Shown: positions 1-5,722 of the stretch, in pieces
Layout: each line of letters starts with the position of its first letter
Numbering within the stretch: position 1 is the stretch's first letter
Assembly: GCA_022706165.1 (NCBI GenBank)
Contig: JAKJDA010000203.1
Span: forward strand, 1-5,722
Length of the DNA stretch: 5,722 nt
From: Candidatus Hydrogenedentota bacterium
GTDB taxonomy: Bacteria > Hydrogenedentota > Hydrogenedentia > Hydrogenedentales > SLHB01
Direction of reading: 5' to 3'
Translations under genes and position numbers: made by a program
The notes under the pieces: generated by a model
Databases searched by the model: none
Told to the model about the DNA's origin: nothing
Seen by the model: only the letters and a program-made list of their open reading frames with translations

Positions 1-1
1 C

Positions 2-1327
2 CCCGCCTCTGCCATTCGCGTGGCGAACGTGGCGTATTATTCCGTTCGCGTGCCGACCCATTTCGAGGGACCCACGGGGCAGTGGCCCGACGCCTTGCCG
101 CGCTTCAAGCCGTTCCTCGCGCGCGGCGGCGAGAGCAGCCCCATCTGGTTTACGCTGTACATCCCCGCAGACCAGGTTCCGGGTCCCTACGAGGGCGTTT
201 TCGAGCTTTCTTCGCCCGACCTCGACGCGCCGGTATCGTTCAAGGTGCGGGTGCGGGTGCGGACCTTTGCGCTGCCGCGCACGCCCGCTCTCAAGACGGA
301 TTTCGGCATATGGGCGCAGGCCGCTTCCGAAGGATGCAGGCGCCTCCGCTACACCGGCAGCGAAGCGGATTTGGCGCAGGCATACCTGGACAACGCCTTC
401 CGGCACAGGGTGACGCTCACGCCGCTGGTCCACCTGCCGGAGAAGAGCGAGGACTACGCCGCCGCGCTTCAGGCATACGCGCCGAAATTGCGGGGGCTGC
501 GTCGTCAAGGAGCGAGCTCGGTGGCCGTGCCGCCGGCATTGCTGGATGCCCCCGCCGCACTCGCAGCGGCCAACCGGTTCGTCGTCGACAACGATCTGCG
601 CGGGCAAGCCTTCTGCCCGATCGCCGACGAGCCAAGCCACGGCGAATGGGCCGGCGTATTTGAACGTCTCAAGAAATGGAAGCAGACCGCGCCCGATATC
701 GCCGCCATGCTCACCGCGTCGGGGCTTCAACCGTTCCTGCCGGACAGCGCGGACGTCTGGGCGGTCCACTTGCCGATGTTCGATACCGTCAACAATCGCC
801 CGATCCTCGAACGCATTGCGCAAGGCGGCGAGGTGTGGTGCTACGTCAACGACGCCCCGTCGCGCCCGTATGGCAACTTCTTCATCGACTTCTCGTCGAT
901 CGAACATCGCATTCTTTTCTGGCAGGCATGGGCGCTCGGCGTCAAGGGATTCCGCTATGCTTGCATCAATGTCTGCGATCCGGAGCGCGACGCCTATGCC
1001 GATCTCGTCGATGCCGTCCCGACACAAGGCAACGGTTTCCTCGTCTACCCCGGGCCGGAAGGGCCGGTCGATTCGATTCGCTGGGAGAACATCCGCGACG
1101 GCATCGAAGACTACGATTATCTGGTCTTGCTTCGCGAACGCACCGAGGCGCTGCGCCAAAAGGGAGGCGACGCCGGTCTTTTGGCGCGTGCGCAGGCCGC
1201 GGCCAATCTGAAAACGCTTGTGCCGGACCTGCTCAGCTACCCGCGCACGCCTTCCGCGTTGCTCATCAAGCGCGCGGAAATAGGCGATGTTCTCGATGAG
1301 CTTGGCGCTGCGCTCGGCGCGGAATGA
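2..1327 (+). CDS. DUF4091-type glycoside-hydrolase-like protein, 5' truncated by window edge
   Basis: The reading frame is open from base 2 with no stop upstream, so the N-terminus lies outside the window. The first in-window start-like codon (GTG at 20) is probably internal, because the protein there is already inside a domain. Counting from that GTG, residues about 22-86 look like a beta-sandwich (PIWFTLYIPA, GPYEGVFEL, then alternating V/R strands ending in TFALP). This is the module that typically precedes the barrel in DUF4091 proteins. A barrel-like part follows, with an ADEPS motif at 202-206 whose Asp/Glu pair (203-204) sits where such proteins carry their DEP acidic motif, then EVWCYVND (271-278). 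The C-terminal signature is SIRWENIRDGIEDYDYL (352-368), typical of DUF4091. Family members are glycosidase-like and often secreted; the substrate cannot be read. Odd: the usual aromatic 'GfLYW..N.W' stretch is GFRYACINVCDP (310-321). The family call is strong; enzymatic activity is inferred only. Confidence 0.85.
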   Translation, partial: PASAIRVANVAYYSVRVPTHFEGPTGQWPDALPRFKPFLARGGESSPIWFTLYIPADQVPGPYEGVFELSSPDLDAPVSFKVRVRVRTFALPRTPALKTDFGIWAQAASEGCRRLRYTGSEADLAQAYLDNAFRHRVTLTPLVHLPEKSEDYAAALQAYAPKLRGLRRQGASSVAVPPALLDAPAALAAANRFVVDNDLRGQAFCPIADEPSHGEWAGVFERLKKWKQTAPDIAAMLTASGLQPFLPDSADVWAVHLPMFDTVNNRPILERIAQGGEVWCYVNDAPSRPYGNFFIDFSSIEHRILFWQAWALGVKGFRYACINVCDPERDAYADLVDAVPTQGNGFLVYPGPEGPVDSIRWENIRDGIEDYDYLVLLRERTEALRQKGGDAGLLARAQAAANLKTLVPDLLSYPRTPSALLIKRAEIGDVLDELGAALGAE

Positions 1328-1372
1328 AGAACCTGAGAGCGCGGAATTCCCCAAGACGTCGTGGCGCCGCTT

Positions 1373-1399
1373 TTGGCATGGATTCAATTTTGCTATAGT
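1373..1399 (+). promoter_or_regulatory. Extended -10 promoter, apparently leaderless, for the PD40 gene
   Basis: The 78-bp gap after the first gene contains a locally AT-rich stretch with TGC-TATAGT: a TG extended -10 at 1391-1392 and the hexamer at 1394-1399. TTGGCA at 1373-1378 is a possible -35 with a short 15-bp spacer. The -10 ends six bases before the ATG at 1406, so the expected transcription start falls on or beside that ATG. No Shine-Dalgarno sequence precedes the ATG, which agrees with a leaderless message. Seen: the motif and its spacing. Inferred: promoter function. Confidence 0.55.
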
Positions 1400-1405
1400 C
1401 CACGC

Positions 1406-2413
1406 ATGGTTCACGCTATCGTCGCCATATTTGCATGCTTGTCCGCACATCCGGACGGACGCATCGCCTTTGTCTCCGGCCCAAACCGCACGGAACAATC
1501 CGTGTGCGTCGTCGACGTGGCCACGGGCGAGACGGTGCGCATTGGAGCCGGCCAACGCGACAGCGCGCCGACGTGGTCGCCGGACGGGCAGTGGATCGCC
1601 TTTGAATCCGGGAGCGGCGCGTCGCAGGTCATTCGCGTGGTCCGCGCCGACGGAACGGACGGGAGGGTCCTAGCGCATACGCAGTCCTGGAACGCGTCTC
1701 CCCGATGGTCGCCGGACGGAACGCGTCTCGTGTACAGCAGCGGCCCGATGAGCGAGTCGAAAATCGCGGTGTACGACATGAAGGGCGACGTGGAAACCAT
1801 GTGGGGCGGCGATCGCGCCGGGCTCCTTCGTCCTGTGTGGGTCAATAACGACACGGTGGTTGCGTTGGCCGTGAAGCGGTTGGCCTCGGCGACCGCGACG
1901 GAGATTGTGTTGGCGGGTCCCGACGGCCTGTCACCGCTGCCCGAAAACGCCATGCCTTCGAAGGGCGAATACGCGGCGTGGTTCGCGGAGCCCCACCCGA
2001 AAGCCTTCTCGCTATTGTTCGAGACGAACGATGGGGGGGATCGCGAAATATACGTCATCGCGCTCAAACGCGGCGCTCTCAACATCAGCAATCACCGCGC
2101 GTCCGATTGGGCTCCGCGCTGGTCGCCCGACGGGCGTTGGGTCGCCTTCGAATCGTTCCGGGACGGTCGCCGCGGCGTGTACCGCGTCAATCCCGACACC
2201 GTCTTGGTTCAGCCGTTGGCCGTTTCCCAAAACTGTGATCATTGGGCCCCGGCGTGGTCGCCCAACAGCCAATGGATCGCCTTCGTCTCCGATCGCTCCG
2301 GGACGCCGGAGCTGTACGTGACCGATCTGCGCGCCAAGCAAACGATTCCAATCACCGCAAACGGGCAGTTCAACGACATGCCCGCGTGGCGTCCCCGAGG
2401 AAAAGGCAAATGA
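1406..2413 (+). CDS. Exported PD40/TolB-like beta-propeller protein
   Basis: A 335-residue protein built of PD40 (TolB-like WD40) blades. The diagnostic 'W-S-P-D-G-x-x-[IVL]-A-[FY]-x-S' repeat occurs at about 57-68 (TWSPDGQWIAFE), 101-111 (WSPDGTRLVYS), 239-250 (WSPDGRWVAFES) and 284-295 (WSPNSQWIAFVS). Partial copies lie at 16-24 (PDGRIAFVS) and 327-330 (AWRP). There is no TolB N-terminal domain, and at 335 residues it is shorter than TolB (about 430), so it should not be named tolB. The N-terminus is a short hydrophobic leader (MVHAIVAIFAC); Cys11 after IFA resembles a weak lipobox. The ATG at 1406 is preferred over GTG 1361: the 15 extra codons are rich in A/T third positions, overlap the likely promoter, and have no ribosome site. 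However, the longer form would add Arg15 before the hydrophobic run. Such propellers usually act outside the cytoplasm as binding scaffolds; the ligand is unknown. It overlaps the next gene by ATGA. Confidence 0.8.
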   Translation: MVHAIVAIFACLSAHPDGRIAFVSGPNRTEQSVCVVDVATGETVRIGAGQRDSAPTWSPDGQWIAFESGSGASQVIRVVRADGTDGRVLAHTQSWNASPRWSPDGTRLVYSSGPMSESKIAVYDMKGDVETMWGGDRAGLLRPVWVNNDTVVALAVKRLASATATEIVLAGPDGLSPLPENAMPSKGEYAAWFAEPHPKAFSLLFETNDGGDREIYVIALKRGALNISNHRASDWAPRWSPDGRWVAFESFRDGRRGVYRVNPDTVLVQPLAVSQNCDHWAPAWSPNSQWIAFVSDRSGTPELYVTDLRAKQTIPITANGQFNDMPAWRPRGKGK

Positions 2414-3375
2414 AACGCGCCGGATGGGTCATGCTTGCGGTCTTTGCGTTCGCCGACGTCGCTGCGGCGCGCACGGCCGACGGCCGCCTCGACATGTTGA
2501 TCGCCCCCCACAACGCGGCGCCCGCCTTGACGTCCCCGGGCGGCGTTTTCGAGATCGTCGCGACAACACAGGAACCGCTTTGCCTTGCCGGCCCCCTCGG
2601 CGCGACGCCTCTTGATGTGACGTGGGAACGCATGCCGGACGGACGGATGCGCGGACAAGGATCTGTGCCGCCCGGAACGCCTCCCGGCGCGTACGCGCTC
2701 CAATCTGGAGATCCCCAGGCTCCCAGCGACGTGAATGTTCGCGCCGTGTATGTCTTCGATACCTTTCCCGAAACGTACGTCCTGGCGCATATTGGCGATG
2801 CCGCGCCTGCTTCCTCCAGCGCCGGCAAGGCCTCCTTGGACGGGCTGCGCCAAGCCCTGACCGCAGTCCAGGCGAGCGGCGCGGTCCTGGTATTCATCAC
2901 GGGCAATGTCTCGACGGACGGTTCTTCGGCGTCTCTTGCCCGCTTTCTCGAAACGCTGGACACGTGCGCGCTGCCGACCTTCGTGGCTCCGGGAGAACGC
3001 GACTATCCTGCGGCGGCGGCATACTTCCGGCGCGATGCCTATGCCGTTCGCTTCGGTCAGGACGGGTTTCTCGTCTTCGATACAGCGGACTATCCGCCGG
3101 CTCCCGACATGGGATGTCAAAACGGAAATATCGAGCGGTTGCGCCGCGCGCTCAAGCCTTGTCGCTGGTCTATAGGCGTGACGTTCCGCTATGTATTGAC
3201 CATGGGCATGCGGACCCAACTCGCGTTGTTTGTCGATGCGCCCCTTGACGGCCTGCTCGCGACGGGCAATCTTGCGGGCCCGGACGCCCCACCCGAGTCC
3301 ATGCGGCGCGTGCCCTGGGGATCAACGCTATTGCTGACCGCGCCCAGCGCCGTCGCGTTGCGGTCCGCGCCCTGA
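2410..3375 (+). CDS. Exported metallophosphoesterase-like protein, probable pseudoenzyme
   Basis: A 321-residue protein. The ATG at 2410 is favoured because it overlaps the upstream stop (ATGA), has GAGG at 2397-2400, and opens a good signal peptide (MKRAGWVMLAVFAFADVAAA, cleavage near AAA-R). Residues about 40-115 look like an Ig/fibronectin-type beta domain. From about 122 onward the pattern follows a calcineurin-like phosphoesterase: strand plus AHIGDAA (126-132), helix, VFITGNVSTDG (161-171), helix, PTFVAPGERDY (189-199), a strand-rich stretch to FLVFDTAD (220-227), a GNIERLRRAL helix (239-248), SIGVTFR (254-260) and GLLATGNLAG (281-290). The family motifs D-x-H, G-D, G-N-H-D, H and G-H-x-H are here DAA, GN, GERD, FR and GNLA, so nearly all metal ligands are gone. 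Catalysis is therefore unlikely. The frame is intact, arguing for a retained non-catalytic role rather than decay. The family link is my motif alignment by eye. Function is unknown; the propeller gene upstream is the obvious partner. Confidence 0.72.
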   Translation: MKRAGWVMLAVFAFADVAAARTADGRLDMLIAPHNAAPALTSPGGVFEIVATTQEPLCLAGPLGATPLDVTWERMPDGRMRGQGSVPPGTPPGAYALQSGDPQAPSDVNVRAVYVFDTFPETYVLAHIGDAAPASSSAGKASLDGLRQALTAVQASGAVLVFITGNVSTDGSSASLARFLETLDTCALPTFVAPGERDYPAAAAYFRRDAYAVRFGQDGFLVFDTADYPPAPDMGCQNGNIERLRRALKPCRWSIGVTFRYVLTMGMRTQLALFVDAPLDGLLATGNLAGPDAPPESMRRVPWGSTLLLTAPSAVALRSAP

Positions 3376-3426
3376 CCATCCCGCAGCCCGAAGCGACGAC
3401 AAAGCGCGGCCTGCAGGTCCCCAGTA

Positions 3427-3435
3427 TGATAGAAT
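3427..3435 (+). promoter_or_regulatory. Extended -10 promoter element upstream of the hem operon
   Basis: In the 110-bp gap after the phosphoesterase-like gene, TGA-TAGAAT matches an extended -10 (TGnTAtAAT) in an otherwise GC-rich stretch. A second register, TATGAT at 3425-3430, overlaps it. No convincing -35 lies 16-18 bp upstream, which extended -10 promoters tolerate. The predicted start near 3442 would give a leader of about 44 bases before the ATG at 3486. Function is inferred from motif and position. Confidence 0.5.
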
Positions 3436-3471
3436 CCCTCCCTTGGGACGGTTTCCCGCAAGCATCTCGAT

Positions 3472-3478
3472 AGGGGAG
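3472..3478 (+). promoter_or_regulatory. Shine-Dalgarno site of the hemX/ccsA-like gene
   Basis: AGGGGAG lies seven bases before the ATG at 3486 and fixes that start. It contrasts with the PD40 gene, which has no such site. Confidence 0.7.
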
Positions 3479-3485
3479 AGCCAAC

Positions 3486-4334
3486 ATGACGGCGTTGACG
3501 ATCACGGCGTTTGCGACGGGACTGGCATGTTGTCTCGCGGGATCGGTAAGCGCGATGGCGTACTTGCGCCGTAATGCGCTGGGGTCATTGCGTGTCGCTC
3601 GGGCGATGGCCTGGCTCGGCGCGGCGGCGCTGACGATCACCTTCGCCGTTCGGTGGGCGACGTGGGGCCGGGTTCCCCTCGCCACCGCCGGCGATTCCAT
3701 CAACGTTTTGACGCTGCTGAGCCTGACCATCACGCTGATCATTTCGCGGGGTCCTCTCATGCGGGGGCTGCTGGCGTTTTGCCTGCCCGCGCTGACCCTC
3801 GTCTACGCCATCAATGCTGCTGTTTTCCACGTCTTTCTCGCGCAAACCCCGAAAACGCTGCACGGACTGCCCTTGGCTCTTCATGTCGGCCTTGCCCTGC
3901 TGGCCTATGCGTCGTTTTTCGTCGCCAGCCTCACGAGCATGGTGTATCTCTTGCAGACCGCCTGGCTCAAGCGCCGCCGCGTGGCGGGATTGATGATGCG
4001 CCTGCCTTCGCTGGAGCAGCTCGACAAGACGCTGTACCAATTGATCGGGTATGGATATCCGGCCTTTCTCGCCACGCTGATCCTGGGCGTCGCATGGGCG
4101 CATCGCGACCCGGAATTGTTGGGCCCGCATTGGTGGCTGGCTCCGAAAATCGTGGCGGCTTTCGTAATGGCCGCGTTCTATGCATTTTGCTTTCATGGCC
4201 GTCGCAACGATTTACTGCGAGGGCGCAAGCTTGCGCTGTGGGTGTTTTTCGGATTCACGACGCTCTTGGCCGCATACATTGCGATGAGCCTATCGGGAGT
4301 GCGCGAGTTCCACTTCTGGAGGGGCGGCGAATGA
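3486..4334 (+). CDS. HemX/CcsA-family integral membrane protein
   Basis: A 282-residue, strongly hydrophobic protein with about eight membrane segments, roughly at 5-27, 40-56, 70-87, 93-116, 131-157, 187-205, 220-237 and 249-268. The layout and several motifs match the cytochrome c assembly (CcsA/HemX) family: RWATWGRVPLATAGDS (56-71) after the second segment, LHVGLALLAYASFFVASL (132-149) with the conserved His133, a long loop with the LEQLDKTLYQLIGYGYPAF segment (176-194), and AWAHRDPELLGPHWWLAPK (203-221) followed by a helix ending in FHGRR. The last part corresponds to the WWD-type 'WG.yW.WDPKE' region, but here it reads LGPHWWLAPK, so the Trp-rich Asp motif is degenerate. HemX of Bacillus sits beside hemA and lowers the amount of GluTR; CcsA/ResC exports or ligates haem for c-type cytochromes. 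Directly preceding and overlapping hemA favours a HemX-type role, but the two cannot be told apart with certainty. Confidence 0.85.
   Translation: MTALTITAFATGLACCLAGSVSAMAYLRRNALGSLRVARAMAWLGAAALTITFAVRWATWGRVPLATAGDSINVLTLLSLTITLIISRGPLMRGLLAFCLPALTLVYAINAAVFHVFLAQTPKTLHGLPLALHVGLALLAYASFFVASLTSMVYLLQTAWLKRRRVAGLMMRLPSLEQLDKTLYQLIGYGYPAFLATLILGVAWAHRDPELLGPHWWLAPKIVAAFVMAAFYAFCFHGRRNDLLRGRKLALWVFFGFTTLLAAYIAMSLSGVREFHFWRGGE
4318..4324 (+). promoter_or_regulatory. Shine-Dalgarno site of hemA inside the end of the upstream gene
   Basis: GGAGGGG lies six bases before the hemA ATG at 4331, within the last codons of the HemX/CcsA-like gene. It supports this start and, with the ATGA overlap at 4331-4334, indicates translational coupling with its own ribosome site. 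Confidence 0.7.
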
Positions 4335-5611
4335 GCCTCGTGGTGTGCGGCCTCAGTCATCGCGCCTGCCCCTTGGACGTGCGCGAACGCATGACCTTCG
4401 CGCCGGACGCCTTGCCCGGCGCGCTGCTCGATGTCCGCCGGCGCCTCGATGGAGCCGGGACGGTCATCCTCAACACCTGCAACCGCGTGGAGTTCTACGT
4501 GCATCACGTCGCGCCGCCGCAGGAGATAGCCTCGGAAATTCGCCGGTTCCTGAGCGCTTCGCGGGCCGTGGGGGAGTCCGTGTTCGCGCCGCACCTCTAT
4601 GAACGCGAAGGGCGCGAGGCCGTCGCCCACCTGTTCCGCGTCGCCACGAGCCTCGACAGTCTCGTGGTCGGCGAGGGCCAGATTCTGGGGCAGGTCCACG
4701 ACGCGTACCTCATGGCGCAGGAACGGAACGCGACGGACAAGGTCATCAACGCCCTGTTCCAACGGGCCTTCTCGCTCGCCAAGGAAGTTCGCACCCGAAC
4801 GCCCATTTGCGCCGGAAAAGTGTCGATCGGATCGGTTGCGGTCGACCTGGCAGTCAACATCTTCATGCGGCTCACCGACAAGACCGTGATGGTCATCGGC
4901 TCCGGAAAAATGGGAGCGCTGGCTCTCCGAAGTCTCATGTCGCGCGGCGCCCGAAACGTGATTGTGGTGAATCGAAGCCTGGACAAGGCCCGCCATCTCG
5001 CCGAACCTTTCGGCGGCGAGGCCGCCCCCTTGGAGGAACTCCCCCAACACCTGCACCGCGCCGATATCGCGATTTCGTCGACCGCGGCGCCCGATCATAT
5101 TCTCGGACCCGACGATTTCCGCAAGGCGCTCGCTCAACGCGGACGCAAGCCCATGTTCGTCATTGACATCGCCGTGCCGCGCAACATCGATCCCGCCGTC
5201 AACGACCTCGACGACGTCTATCTCTACGACCTCGACAACCTTCAAGAAGTGGCCGACGCCAACCTCCAGTCGCGGCGCAACGCCATCGCGCAGGCCAACG
5301 TTTTCGTCGACCGGGCCGTCGACCAGTTCATGGTCTGGATGGGCGGTCTTGCCGCGGAACCGACCATTGTCTCGATGGCCCAGGAACTCCACGCCATTCG
5401 CGAGCGCGAGTTGCAAAAAACCCTGAGTTGCCTTCCCGAACTATCGGAGGCGCAACGCGCCGAGGTGGAGTACCTCACCAAACGCCTCGTCAATGCCATT
5501 TTGCAGCGGCCAGTGACCCAACTCAAACAGGAAGTCGCCCATCCGCATCAAGACCCGCACACCGTCCTGCACCTCGTCAAACGCCTTTTCGGGCTGAAAG
5601 ACACGCCATGA
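4331..5611 (+). CDS. hemA: Glutamyl-tRNA reductase
   Basis: A 426-residue protein of normal family length. It catalyses the NADPH-dependent reduction of glutamyl-tRNA(Glu) to glutamate-1-semialdehyde, the first committed step of C5 tetrapyrrole synthesis, in the cytoplasm. All landmarks are present: the N-terminal GLSHRACPLDVRERMTF (7-23); NTCNRVEFYV (48-57) with the catalytic nucleophile at Cys50; His100 before LFRVATSLDSLVVGEGQILGQV (101-122); the NADPH site VMVIGSGKMGALALRSL (186-202) and VVNRS (212-216); ISSTAAPDHIL (248-258); VIDIAVPRNIDP (277-288) followed by DVYLYDLDNLQEV (295-307); and the C-terminal dimerisation helices with RPVTQLKQ (393-400). Small deviations: GEGQ in place of the common GEPQ, RTRTPIC where RTETxIG is usual, and His123 where Lys is common after GQV. 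None removes a catalytic residue. The start at 4331 overlaps the upstream stop. The ATG of hemC overlaps this stop in turn. Confidence 0.97.
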   Translation: MSLVVCGLSHRACPLDVRERMTFAPDALPGALLDVRRRLDGAGTVILNTCNRVEFYVHHVAPPQEIASEIRRFLSASRAVGESVFAPHLYEREGREAVAHLFRVATSLDSLVVGEGQILGQVHDAYLMAQERNATDKVINALFQRAFSLAKEVRTRTPICAGKVSIGSVAVDLAVNIFMRLTDKTVMVIGSGKMGALALRSLMSRGARNVIVVNRSLDKARHLAEPFGGEAAPLEELPQHLHRADIAISSTAAPDHILGPDDFRKALAQRGRKPMFVIDIAVPRNIDPAVNDLDDVYLYDLDNLQEVADANLQSRRNAIAQANVFVDRAVDQFMVWMGGLAAEPTIVSMAQELHAIRERELQKTLSCLPELSEAQRAEVEYLTKRLVNAILQRPVTQLKQEVAHPHQDPHTVLHLVKRLFGLKDTP

Positions 5612-5722
5612 AAGCCTCTCTTGTCATCGGATCGCGCGGAAGCCAACTGGCCCTCGTCCAAGCGCAGCACATTGCCGCGCGCATTCACGCACTCGCGCCG
5701 CACGTGTCCGTACGGCAGGAGA
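5608..5722 (+). CDS. hemC: Porphobilinogen deaminase (hydroxymethylbilane synthase), 3' truncated by window edge
   Basis: Only the first 38 codons are inside the window. The translation begins MKASLVIGSRGSQLALVQAQ, and IGSRGSQLALVQA (7-19) matches the family's N-terminal 'iGtRgSpLAlwQa' signature, part of the active-site Arg/Ser region. The enzyme joins four porphobilinogen molecules into hydroxymethylbilane using a covalent dipyrromethane cofactor carried on a Cys near the C-terminal domain, not visible here. The start overlaps the hemA stop as ATGA (5608-5611). The preceding bases hold only a weak purine run (GAAAG at 5596-5600), so translation probably depends on coupling to hemA. The order hemX-like/hemA/hemC is a known bacterial arrangement, which supports the call despite the short fragment. 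Confidence 0.93.
   Translation, partial: MKASLVIGSRGSQLALVQAQHIAARIHALAPHVSVRQE

Noticed and set aside
245..262. Three tandem copies of the hexamer GTGCGG
   Set aside because: In frame, encodes alternating Val-Arg in a beta strand of the sandwich domain; explained by coding sequence and too short to be a meaningful repeat locus.
1341..1374. Possible terminator after the DUF4091 gene (GCGG ... CCGC followed by TTTT)
   Set aside because: Only a four-pair stem with a loop over 20 bases and a four-T tract that overlaps the likely -35 region; not convincing.
1373..1396. Sigma-54 promoter resemblance (TGGCA ... TTGCT)
   Set aside because: The spacing between the GG and GC elements is about five bases too long for a -24/-12 promoter; the extended -10 reading fits better.
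1411..2091. A 226-codon - strand frame opposite the PD40 gene
   Set aside because: Contains mirror-like repeats that come only from the PD40 blades on the other strand; no independent protein features.
2242..2409. N-terminal extension of the phosphoesterase-like frame to an ATG at 2242
   Set aside because: These 56 codons overlap the PD40 coding sequence, give Arg-rich low-complexity protein, and would bury the clear signal peptide that starts at 2410.
2239..3219. A 326-codon open frame on the - strand opposite the phosphoesterase-like gene
   Set aside because: Arg/Gly-rich translation without motifs, no ribosome site, and the + strand frame has a signal peptide, coupling and family-like motifs.
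3410..3417. Palindrome CCTGCAGG in the gap before the hem operon
   Set aside because: An isolated eight-base palindrome is expected by chance in GC-rich DNA and is not repeated elsewhere in the window as an operator would be.
4193..5416. A 407-codon open frame on the - strand opposite hemA
   Set aside because: It lies antisense to an unambiguous hemA; its composition (rich in His, Asp, Glu, Arg, Val) reflects GC-rich codon bias of the opposite strand, and no domain is recognisable.

Overview
The window reads as a stretch of chromosome from a GC-rich bacterium. It is densely coded, and every supported gene is on the + strand. The phylum cannot be fixed from sequence alone. A DUF4091-type glycoside-hydrolase-like protein, a PD40 beta-propeller with a short exported leader, and extended -10 promoters (one apparently leaderless) would fit an environmental lineage such as Hydrogenedentes, Lentisphaerae/Kiritimatiellae, Planctomycetes or a relative. 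That is inference, not an assignment.

Left part (1-1327): the 3' part of a gene for a large glycoside-hydrolase-like protein with a beta-sandwich, a barrel-like region and a C-terminal DUF4091 signature. Its 5' end lies outside the window. Middle part (1373-3375): a promoter placed so that transcription should begin at or next to an ATG, followed by a two-gene unit. The first gene encodes a secreted or lipid-anchored PD40/TolB-like beta-propeller. The second, overlapping it by ATGA, encodes an exported protein with the layout of a calcineurin-like metallophosphoesterase in which every metal-ligand motif I can align has been lost. This probable pseudoenzyme, coupled to a propeller, is the most unusual content of the window.

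Right part (3427-5722): a promoter with a short, possibly structured 5' leader drives a tetrapyrrole operon. It encodes a HemX/CcsA-like membrane protein, then glutamyl-tRNA reductase (hemA), then the start of porphobilinogen deaminase (hemC), which runs off the window. The three genes are joined by ATGA stop/start overlaps, so they are almost certainly co-transcribed and translationally coupled. HemA makes glutamate-1-semialdehyde from glutamyl-tRNA (C5 pathway). HemC later condenses four porphobilinogens. HemX-type proteins are membrane partners that affect GluTR level or are related to cytochrome c assembly factors.

No RNA gene, CRISPR array, insertion sequence or convincing terminator is visible. 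There is no gene-free stretch over 300 bases; the two intergenic gaps are 78 bp (1328-1405) and 110 bp (3376-3485).
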